Positions 24,112-32,929 of a stretch of 64,000 bases of DNA are shown piece after piece. Position 1 is the first letter of the stretch; every line of letters starts with the position of its first letter. The notes under the pieces were generated by a model that was given only the letters and a program-made list of their open reading frames with translations, was not told the DNA's origin and did not search any database. Made by a program: the position numbers and the translations under genes. The DNA comes from Costus lasius (Eukaryota; Streptophyta; Magnoliopsida; Zingiberales; Costaceae), in NCBI GenBank assembly GCA_027563935.2, contig CM050454.1, positions 26,099,501 through 26,163,500 of the forward strand, read 5' to 3'.

Positions 24112-24123
24112 GTCTGATCAGAC
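24112..24123. promoter_or_regulatory. Leader palindrome GTCTGATCAGAC, candidate dimerisation site
   Basis: This perfect 12-bp palindrome lies about 300 bp after the primer site. It recurs in Cop-C (19441-19452), Cop-D (34909-34920), Cop-E (48427-48438) and Cop-A (57370-57381), and with one change in Cop-F (63767-63778). A self-complementary loop in a packaged leader is how retroviral genomes start to dimerise; that role here is inference. Confidence 0.4.
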
Positions 24124-24723
24124 CATCTGACAGCCTTGATGGGTTGACCAGATAGCACCTGTGCGCAAGCACCTGGTGGCTATAGGTCGACTGCAGACAG
24201 GCGTGTAGCGATGTCTGATTGAGACAACCTATGAACGCACATGAGTTAGGCCCGGGGTCACACCCGTTTGCCAGACCTCATTGTGGTTGTTCAGCCCTGG
24301 CGCATGCATGGTTGACCTTTTGGTCGACTCAAGTCAGTTAGGACTTGGTGCATGCAAGGGCAGTGGATCTGTCTAGGTTGGATGAGTGGATCCCTAGTAA
24401 TGGACCGTTGTAAGGTTATAGGGCACATAAGGAAAAATAAAATTGATCTCAATGGGATTTTTCAAAAATTTTATTTTTCATGATTGGATCAAATGATGTA
24501 TGATGCCATATGCATGTTTATTTATTCTTATGTGGGCTGCCCATGTTAAATGTGTGCTGTGCTGGGGCCTGCGTGCCTGGTTAAAAGTTGTAAATTAATT
24601 TTATTGTGATCTGCGCATCACATTGCATTTAATTTATAAAATGTAATTGACCTGCGAGTCAATCTTGTCTAGATAGATTAATTTGTAAATTAATCAGACA
24701 AGAGCACAGAGCACACTTGGCAG

Positions 24724-24788
24724 AGGCGCATGCAGCAGTGGCTAGACCAGGTGGGAGGTCCAGGGTTCGACTCTGGGACCAGGCGCAT
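24724..24788 (+). repeat. Short tRNA-like insert flanked by AGGCGCAT repeats (Cop-B leader)
   Basis: A 49-bp segment (24732-24780) is bounded by direct repeats AGGCGCAT. It has a B-box-like GGTTCGACTCT inside a pairable stem (GGTCCAG with CTGGGACC) and a weak A-box-like TGGCTAGACCAGG. The Cop-C leader has a single AGGGGCAT at the matching place and no insert. It looks like a very short tRNA-derived (SINE-head-like) insertion with an 8-bp target duplication; loss by recombination between the repeats in Cop-C is the alternative. Confidence 0.55.
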
Positions 24789-25118
24789 TTACCTGGTGGG
24801 CGCACCTGAGCTGCAGATGGCGCTTGGGCCCTGGTTTGGGCCAGATGAGCAGCAAAAGCCCCATGAAGAAAAGCAAGTGAAGACTTAAGTTCTTAAGGTC
24901 TTACTAGGGCTATGGGCTTTTACCACATAAGATTCATGCTTTCTTTTATTGTTTAATAAGTAGAATAGCATGATTTATTTATCTTCTGCTATCACCATAG
25001 GAATTGCATGATAGTGAAGAAGATAAAAGACCGTTAAAATCCAACGCTAAAATATCAAGCTCGTATGCCTTCTGACGCGAAACCTCACTGTTCTGATTAT
25101 CGTTGGAGCCGTGTTGTA

Positions 25119-25340
25119 CCCACTCAGTGGGCACGTCCATCTATCTTCAGACGGTGCGGGATTACACCTGCGTGTTACAGAGAAGGGATTTATCGCTTCT
25201 CGTTGCTCAGCATAGCACGTGGTGGTCCAGGGAGTAGGTCGGGTCAGCTTGACCATGTAGGCTACATATGTGGCGCATATGGTAGCGCATGGAGGCAGCC
25301 ATCTGTGGGGTCAGAGATTGTGTTGTACCAACTCAGTTGG
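25119..25340 (+). other. Paired covarying hairpins in the Cop-B leader
   Basis: Two copies of TGTTGTACC-x-ACTCAGT-y-GGCAC start 209 bp apart. The first stem is CCCACTCAGTGGG (25119-25131), the second CCAACTCAGTTGG (25328-25340). The C-to-A change is matched by G-to-T on the other arm, so pairing is kept. Both are also in Cop-A, Cop-C, Cop-D and Cop-E. A packaging or gag-binding role is inferred. Confidence 0.5.
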
Positions 25341-25649
25341 CACAGTCTGCTGGATTGCCCAGATGAAGGGGAATCGCACAGGTTGGCGATTGGCAGGGAC
25401 TGCCTACCAGAGATTAGTGCTTGTACTCTCTGTGCATCTTATCTCGCCTGAGCGGGACGCGGAGACCAAGTATGAAATCTGGATCCCATCTCACTAAAAG
25501 AGTACTACTCTTTCGGGCTGTTTTGCTGGATTTTTTAGCCAGATAAAATAGTGAGAAAAAGAATCTTTCTTAAGTCCTGATTGATTCTTAACATTGATAC
25601 TGACCTTGCTGTTCTTGCATTGTTGTAGATACCTGCAGCAACGAACACC

Positions 25650-28600
25650 ATGAGCTTCAATGTGCGATCCCTACTGGAAAGAGAGAAGTTTGCTGGGCCG
25701 AACTTCTCAGACTGGTTCGGACACCTTAAGATAGTTCTTAAGGCAGAGAGGAAACTGTATGTCCTCGAGACGGCGATACCGCCTCAGCCCGCTCCGAACG
25801 CCGCAAGGGCGGTTCGGGAAGCCTATGAAAAGCACGTCAATGATAGCATTGATGTCGCTTGCCTGATGCTAGCGTCTATGACGCCACCGCTGCAGCGTCA
25901 GCATGAGGATATGTCTACCATAGACATGATAGCAAACCTCAAGATGCTGTATGCTGCACAGGCGAGGACAGAACGCTATAATTTGACAAAGCTGTTCTTT
26001 CAGAGCAAACTGGCTGAAGGGAGCCCAGTGGGAGCTCACGTGCTCAAGATGATTGGGCACAAGGAGGCTCTAGAAAAACTGGGGCATACCATCAACCAGG
26101 AGCTTGCTGTAGACATTATTCTGCAGTCTCTTCCGCCTTCTTTCGATGCGTTCATTATTAACTTTAATATGAACAAAATCGATTGTACTCCGGCAGAGCT
26201 GCTGAATATGCTCTTGACTACTGAGGAAACTCTGAAGGGTAAGCCTTCAACCTCTGTCTTGATGGTTCCTTCGAGGAACAAGAAGAAGGGGACGAAGGGC
26301 AAGACCCCTGTCAAGAGTTACAGCAAGGCTCTGAAGCAGAAGGTTAAGCGGTCCAAGGAATACAGGTGTTTCCACTATGGCCAGCTGGGTCACTGGAAAA
26401 AGGACTGTAAAGCGCTCCAAGGAGACAAGAGGGGAAGCCTTGCTTCTGGCTCAGGTATATACGTGACGGAAGTCATGGTTTCATCTTCTTCTATATCATG
26501 GGTGTTGGACACTGCATGTGGAGTTCACATTTGTTCAAATGTACAGGAACTCAAGAGAAGAAGGCAGGTGGGACAGCATGAGGTGGACCTACGAGTTGGA
26601 AACGGGGCACGGGTTGCTGCTGTTGCTGTAGGAGACTATTTCATCTCTTTGCCATCTGGGCTTGTATTAGAACTAAACAGTTGTTACTTTGTTCCCAGTA
26701 TCACTAAAAATATTATCTCTATTCCTGCTCTTGTCAGGAAAGGGTTTTCCTTTGAATGCAATATTTCAAAGTGTGTTTTATCTCTTGATAATATAGTTTA
26801 TGCTACTGGTTCAATTAATAATGGGTTATTCATGTTGGACATGGAATGTTCTATACACGCGATTGATATTAAGAAAGCCAAGTATGCTGATGACAGCACC
26901 TTGCTATGGCATAGTCGTTTAGGCCATATTAACAAGAAACGCATTAAGCGGTTGCATGATCATGGACTGCTGGGATCATTCTCCTATAAGGAGATTGATA
27001 CATGCAAGGCTTGTTTAATGGGTAAAATGACGAAGTCACCTTTTTCTAACAAAGGTCAAAGGGCTTCAGGTTTACTTGACCTTATACACAGTGATGTGTG
27101 TGGGCCATTTAGTAAACATGCCAGAGGTGGCTATCAGTACTTCATTACCTTTACTGATGATTTCAGTAGGTATGGGTATGTCTATCTAATGAGACATAAA
27201 AGTGAATCTTTTGACAAGTTCAAAGAGTTCAAGAATGAAGTACAAAATCAGCTAGGCCGAAATATCAAGGCACTTCGTTCTGATCGAGGTGGAGAATACC
27301 TAAGTCGAGAATTTACTGACTATCTGAAGGAGTGTGGGATTATCTCACAGCTCACTCCGCCAGGAACACCGCAATGGAATGGTGTGTCCGAAAGGAGAAA
27401 TAGAACGTTACTTGATATGGTTCGTTCTATGATGAGTCAGGCTACTCTACCTTACTCCTTTTGGGGATTTGCACTGGAAACAGCTGCAAAGGTACTAAAC
27501 CGAGTGCCATCCAAGGCAGTTTCTAAGACGCCATATGAGTTATGGTATGGGAAACAGCCGAGCTTGACATTTATCAGGATCTGGGGTTGCGAGGCTTATG
27601 TCAAAAAGCTCGCCTCTAGGAAACTAGAGAGCAGATCTGACAAATGTATCTTTGTCGGTTACCCTAAGGAAACTAAGGGTTATTATTTCTACGATCCCAA
27701 AGAGAACAAGGTATTTGTTGCTCGGACGGCTATATTTCTTGAGAAGGAGTTTCTTCTGCAAGAGGCCAGTGGGAGAGAAATAAAGCTGGATGAAAATCCA
27801 GAGGAAGGACAAAGTGCGCAAGCACAGTTGGATGAGCCTGAGCTGGTAGAACAGGTTATTGAACAACCTGAGGCTCAGATATCACGGGAACCGCGAAGAT
27901 CGGGAAGGATCCGTCGACAGCCTGAGCGCTATGACGGAGTCTACATCATTGATAATGATGAACCCCTCACTTATGCGGATGCGGTCAGAGGACCGGAGTC
28001 AGCGAGATGGCTTGAAGCTATGCGCGCCAAGATGGACTCCATGTCAGATAACCAAGTTTGGGATTTGGTTGATCCGCCTCCGGGAGTTATCCCTATAGGC
28101 TGTAAATGGATCTTCAAGAAGAAGATTGACATGGATGGTAACGTGGTTACCTATAAAGGCAGGCTAGTTGCGAAAGGTTTCAAACAAATCTACGGGATAG
28201 ATTATGATGAAACTTTCTCACCTGTAGCTATGTTTAAGTCTATTCGGATTCTTTTCGCGATAGCTGCATATTATGATTATGAGATTTGGCAAATGGATGT
28301 GAAGACAGCTTTCCTTAATGGAAATCTGGATGAGGATGTGTATATGACACAACCAGAAGGTTTCACTAATCCATCAGATCGTCATAAGATATGCAAGTTA
28401 AAGAAGTCTATTTATGGACTTAAACAAGCATCTAGAAGCTGGAATATTCGTTTTGATGAATCAATCTCTGAGTTTGGTTTCATCAAGAACGAGGATGACC
28501 CGTGTGTATATAAGAGGTTTAGTGGGAGCGTGATTACTTTCCTAGTCCTCTACGTCGATGATATCTTGATCATTGGAAATGACATTCCTGAAATGCATGC

Positions 28601-29205
28601 CGTAAAGGCATGGTTAAGGAAATGTTTCCAGCTGAAAGATCTAGGAGAAGCAGCCTATGTGTTAGGTGTGAAGATCTACAGGGATAGATCTAAGAGGCTT
28701 CTCGGGCTGTGCTAGAGTACTTACATCGATAAAGTCCTGGAGAGATTTCATTTAGAGAATTCTAAAAGAGGATATCTTCCAGTCAGACATGGTCTGAATC
28801 TTTCGAAGAGTCAGTGTCCACAAACACAGACTGAGAAAGATGAAATGGACAATACGCCTTATGCATCGGCTATTGGATCCATTATGTATGCGATGTTGTG
28901 TACTCGCCCAGACGTTGCTTACGGGTTAAGCGTGACCAGTCGGTTCCAAAGTAATCCAGGTATGGCGCACTGGATTGCAGTCAAGAACATTTTAAAATAT
29001 CTGCGGAGGACCAAAGATATGTTCTTGATATATGGTGGTCAGGAAGAACTCAGTATTGAAGGATATACTGACGCTTCGTTCCAGTCAGACCAGGATGATT
29101 TCCGATCACAATCAGGCTATGTTTTTACCTTGAATGGAGGAGCAGTGGTGTGGAAGAGTTTCAAACAGTCAACTGTTGTTGATTCCACAACAGAAGCGAG
29201 TATGT
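25650..29205 (+). pseudogene. Cop-B gag-pol, inactivated
   Basis: The frame opens MSFNVRSLLE and runs to a TAG at 28713-28715, where Cop-E has a glutamine codon, after residue 1021. That leaves gag, protease, integrase and most of RT, including YVDD. The frame then continues in register (28845 onwards) into RNase H until about 29197, where one base is lost and foreign sequence begins. A second lesion is in the zinc knuckle: the second cysteine is tyrosine (CFHYGQLGH). The last 110 or so codons of RNase H and the polypurine tract are missing. The protein could not support retrotransposition on its own. LTR identity and exact ends imply the defective RNA was mobilised by helper copies. Confidence 0.93.
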
Positions 29206-29334
29206 TGCAGCTGCTTCAGCCGCAGAATCTCCAGCACCTTGCGCAAATCCTGAGAGTGATCTTGCGCATTCGTGGAGTAGATCAGAATATCATCAATGAA
29301 GACGACCACACATTTGTCCAGGAGCTCATGAAGT
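29206..29334 (-). pseudogene. Foreign Ty3/gypsy reverse transcriptase fragment fused to Cop-B pol
   Basis: On the minus strand this encodes [19 protein letters not shown] followed by [14 protein letters not shown], the catalytic core of a Ty3-type RT. It is not from Gyp-1, whose matching stretch (residues 756-790) differs at many positions. One edge lies in a GTTGCAGC stretch shared with copia RNase H, the other exactly at the first base of the Cop-B 3' LTR. It therefore replaces the pol end and polypurine tract in antisense orientation. Confidence 0.85.
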
Positions 29335-29365
29335 TGTTGGGGTATGCCCTTAAGGCTAATGTTTG
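29335..29365 (+). repeat. Cop-B 3' LTR, part 1
   Basis: This is the first 31 bp of the 3' LTR (TGTTGGGGTATGCCC and on), ending with GTTTG, the target duplicated by the solo LTR. The LTR resumes at 31036. Confidence 0.9.
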
Positions 29366-31030
29366 TGAAAGATCCCCTAGAATAAGGGGAGGTAAAACCC
29401 TATAGGCGCATATGGAGTTATAGATGCAGCGGAAAAAGGGTTTCAATGATCTTTGCATGCATTATGATTAGCTTATAAAATCAGCATGAATAAAACGATT
29501 CATACCATAGCCATTTCTAGATGGCGCCTTGGAAGAAAAATCGCAAATGCCACTTCTCCAAAGTCTCGCACACAAGAGGATGATGGCAAACTCTTTGTCG
29601 CTCCTTGTGCTAGCAAGGCTACAAAGTGTCCTTGATCGAATGGAAAGGGATGATGAACTTCTTGGCCGAATCCTCCTCAACCTTCAAGACGTCGCCACAC
29701 ACGAAAGCGTCTAGAGGAGAGGTCGCTTGAGAGGCGAAAGTAGTAAGCACTATTCGAACGTGAGCGTTATCTCCAAGTGGAGATCATGGTTACTAAAAAT
29801 AGCCACCACGTTCGCTCCAATGTTCACGCCAAGTGAACAACTCGCCAAGCCTTGAACCATGCACTCATTTCATGAGCCGGTTCACATTGGTTCGGTTTAA
29901 GAACTAATCAAGCCAAGCAACCAGTCCAAATCATAATTAAACCACAAGGTTCTTGATCTGACCGTTGATCTCTTAATGCTTCTGATCTGACCGATCTAGC
30001 ATTCATTCTCTCGATCGAAGCTTACCGATCTCAAGCCCTAATCAATCAAACATGATCAGACCAGATCTCACTTACAATCAGAGATTAAATCCCTTTAAAC
30101 TGAATCCGAACAATTCAATCCATACGATCTGACTTAAGTAAGCCATATCATCAAATTGTGCGACCCTGAGGGTTTCCTTTAAATGTCGGTAACGATAACT
30201 CACATTATCACGATCAGTGAGGGGTATCTAGCAACACATCACTGTCTCCCGATATAAAGGAAAGAGTCTTCCAAGACTACACCCAAAAACAGCACAAGTG
30301 TGAATCAACTTCACAAGGCATGCATAATTCCTTTGCCACTTGATGTTCTTATTGGACAAGCCTGTCAAGCTTGTAACTCCAATATGATGAGCATGATTAG
30401 ATCAGATGAACATAGTCACCTGGGTATGGCCATACTCTTTTCTCAATCATCTCATCCAGGGGGCCCCTTTAGAACATCACACTCCTTAAACAAGGAGACG
30501 GCAATCCTATGTCTATCACTAGTGCCCTAACCTGACTCAAGCTCACCATCCAAGATAGTCTATAATCATTATGTTTCAAATGATATTGAACTACCTCAAA
30601 ACAATGACAATCATCATTTAGAAAACACAAGTGATCTTAAGTCAGAGGAAATGTGCCACTTGTCATACTCAAGGAATATTCACATTGCGACAAACAATTG
30701 AACATCCTAGTAGGGTCTGTCCAGTACATCCCATGTACCCATGAGTCTACATCTTATTCCATGCTCGAAGCATCCTATAAGATTAGAACACATATTAGTC
30801 TCAATCATATCAAGGCTGTCTCATGTTCACCAAGATATCTCGACTAAGGACTTAACTGCATGTCAGCCTAGCTGAACAGCTTTGAGACATTATTCAGAAG
30901 AACATATATTGCAGCAGACAATGTAACTAACTGAATAACAACCATGCCTTTATAAACATAACAGTTTATTACATGATACAGATACATTCCCATAGGCCTC
31001 AAACATTAGCCTTAAGGGCATACCCCAACA
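29366..31030 (-). mobile_element. Solo copia LTR, inverted, in the Cop-B 3' LTR
   Basis: A 1665-bp LTR in minus orientation (TGAAAG...CCCCAACA on the plus strand) has target duplication GTTTG (29361-29365 and 31031-31035) and no internal sequence. That is the usual product of LTR-LTR recombination after a full insertion. On its coding strand it keeps ATGGCTATG followed by GTATGA, and the terminal CCCC/GGGG hairpin. With the host LTR that follows immediately in the other orientation it forms a long inverted repeat. Confidence 0.93.
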
Positions 31031-31035
31031 GTTTG

Positions 31036-32675
31036 AGGCCTTGGGATTGTATCAGTATCATGTAATAAACTCTTATGTTTATAAAGGCATGGTTGTTATT
31101 CAGGTTGTTATATTGTCTGCTGCAATAATTGTACTTCTGAATAATGTCTCAAAGCTGTTCAGCTAGGCTGACATGCTGTAATGTCCTTAGTCGATATATC
31201 TTGGTGAACATGAGACAGCCTTGATATGATTGAGACTAATATGTGTTCTAATCTTATAGGATGCTTCGAGCATGGAATAAGAGGTAGACTCATGGGTACA
31301 TTGGATGTACTGGACAGACCCTACTAGGATATTCAATTGTTTGTCACAATGTGAATAATCCTTGATTGCGACAAGTGGCACATTTCCTCTGACTTGAGAT
31401 CACTTGTGTTTTCTAAATGATGATTGTCATTATTTTGAGTTAGTTCAATATCATTTGAAACATAATGATTATAGGCTATCTTGGATGGTGTGCTTGAGTC
31501 AGGTTAGGGCACTAGTGATAGACAAAGGATTGCCGTCTCCTTAATTGGAGTGTGATGTTCTAAAGGGGCCCCCTGGATGAGATGATTGAGAATAGTGTAT
31601 GGCCATACCCAGGTGACTATGTTCATCTGATCTAATCATGCTCATCATATTGGAGTTACAAGCTTGACACGCTTGTCCAATAAGAACATCCAGTGGCAAA
31701 GGATTTATGCATGCCTTGTGAGTTGGTTCACACTTGTGCTGTTTTTGGGTGTAGTCTTGGAAGACTCTTTTCTTTATATCGGGAGACAGTGATGTGTTGC
31801 TAGATACCCCTCACTGATCGTGATAACGTGAGTTATCGTTACCGACATTTAAAGGAAACCCTCAGGGTCGCACAATTTGATGATATGGCTTACTTGAGTC
31901 AGATCGTGTGGACTGAATTGTTCAGGTTCAGTTTAAAGAGATTTAATCTCTGATTGTAAGTGAGATCTAGTCTGATCATGTTTGATTGATTAGGGCTTGA
32001 GATCGGTAAGCTTCGATTGAGAGAATGGATGCTGGATCGGTGAGATCAGGAGCATCGGGAGATGAACGGTCAGATCAAGTACCTTAGGGTTTTAATGTGA
32101 TCTGGACTTATGGCTTGGTTTATTTGGTTATTGAACCAAATTCAAGTGAACCGGCTCATGAATGAGCGCATGGTTCAAGGGTGAAGTGGAGTTTGCGAAT
32201 GGGTAAACCCATGATCGCATGAAGAGAAGTGGCATGCTATTTTTAGATAGCACTTCTCTTACGTGACCCTCTCTCACGTTCACGCCTTTCCTCCTTTCGT
32301 TAGTCGCCTTGTCTCTTGCTCTTGACGAGAGAACATACGGTGGTGAAGAGCTCGACGAGGAGGAAGAAAAAGAATCGCCAAGCCAAGACATCTCTTCCCT
32401 TCCACTCGACAAGGACATCTTTGGGCCTTGCTAGCACAAGGATCGCAAAGGGAGTAGGCGACATCAACTGTGTGCGTCACCTCTGGAGAAGATCAAGTTT
32501 GATCTTTTCTTCCAAGGCGCCATCTAGAAATGGCTATGGTATGATCCTTCTCTATTTGCAATTGGGTCATTTTTGTTAATCATACAGCATGCAAGATCTA
32601 GAAACCCCCTTTCCGCTGCTTTCATTCCCATATGCGCCTATGAGTTAGGGTTTCACCCCCTTGTGGGGACCTTCA
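31036..32675 (+). repeat. Cop-B 3' LTR, part 2
   Basis: The remaining 1640 bp of the LTR end GGGGACCTTCA before the target duplication ATAGT (32676-32680). It differs from the 5' copy at about eight visible sites, for example GTGTGCTTG at 31490 and TTTTCTTCC at 32506. Confidence 0.93.
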
Positions 32676-32680
32676 ATAGT

Positions 32681-32795
32681 TAAGTTGATCATATATCATA
32701 CATGCGATTGTTGAAACCCTAGTTTCCGCTATGCCAAAAATCTTGATGCGCATAATAGGGTTTATTTCGCCCCCCTCATGAAAGGGGTTCCTACA
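32681..32795 (+). repeat. Cop-A 5' LTR end
   Basis: The LTR of Cop-A resumes after Cop-B and ends GGGGTTCCTACA. It keeps the terminal hairpin form (CCCCC-TCATGAAA-GGGG). Confidence 0.85.
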
Positions 32796-32797
32796 AC

Positions 32798-32809
32798 TGG
32801 TATCAGAGC
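32798..32809 (+). promoter_or_regulatory. Cop-A primer binding site (initiator tRNA-Met)
   Basis: TGGTATCAGAGC follows the LTR end by two bases. About 120 bp of leader follow before Cop-D starts at 32930. Confidence 0.9.
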
Positions 32810-32929
32810 ATTGGTTCATGTATGATTTATATGATTGCTTTGTGATCCATTTTTACGCTGATGCATAGATCTAAAGTATTACATGCGAAAGTTCATGATA
32901 GTTTTCAAATCATGCGAAAATACTAGATG

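Larger units (their letters stand above)
23668..25628 (+). other. Predicted leader intron of Cop-B
   Basis: The donor GTATGA follows the LTR-encoded ATGGCTATG. The acceptor is preceded by a branch-like TACTGAC and a T-rich tract ending TTGTAG. Removing 23668-25628 joins the LTR start codon to seven codons (IPAATNT-like) and then gag at 25650, in frame. A TGA lies a few codons upstream of the LTR ATG in the same frame, so that ATG would be the true start. The same design holds in Cop-A, Cop-C, Cop-D and Cop-E. Barley BARE is known to make a spliced gag RNA. Splicing here is inferred. Confidence 0.6.
2589..32675 (+). mobile_element. Cop-B: Ty1/copia element with two nested insertions
   Basis: Both ends are TG...CA with the target duplication ATAGT (2584-2588 and 32676-32680). 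The 5' LTR is 2589-3750 plus 23296-23804, the 3' LTR 29335-29365 plus 31036-32675; each sums to 1671 bp. By eye they differ at roughly eight sites. Net element length is about 8.9 kb. Gyp-1 lies in the 5' LTR and a reverse solo LTR in the 3' LTR. Coding capacity is lost through a nonsense codon and an antisense Ty3 fragment that replaces the end of pol. Confidence 0.93.

Noticed and set aside
24732..24780. A functional tRNA gene in the leader
   Set aside because: It is too short, has no anticodon arm or acceptor stem, and only a T-arm-like part is convincing.
25065..25451. A 128-codon ORF in the copia leader (also intact at 18191-18577 in Cop-C)
   Set aside because: It is broken or shortened in Cop-A, Cop-D and Cop-E, overlaps the conserved hairpins, and has no recognisable domain. 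Its conservation is explained by RNA structure and recent shared descent.
29366..31030. Full-length element instead of a solo LTR
   Set aside because: Both target duplication copies abut a single LTR and there is no internal sequence.
31187..31381. A 64-codon minus-strand ORF repeated in every copia LTR (for example 2771-2965, 13712-13906, 33112-33306, 55690-55884)
   Set aside because: It recurs because the LTR recurs. It is antisense to the element, short and without start context, so it is taken as chance.
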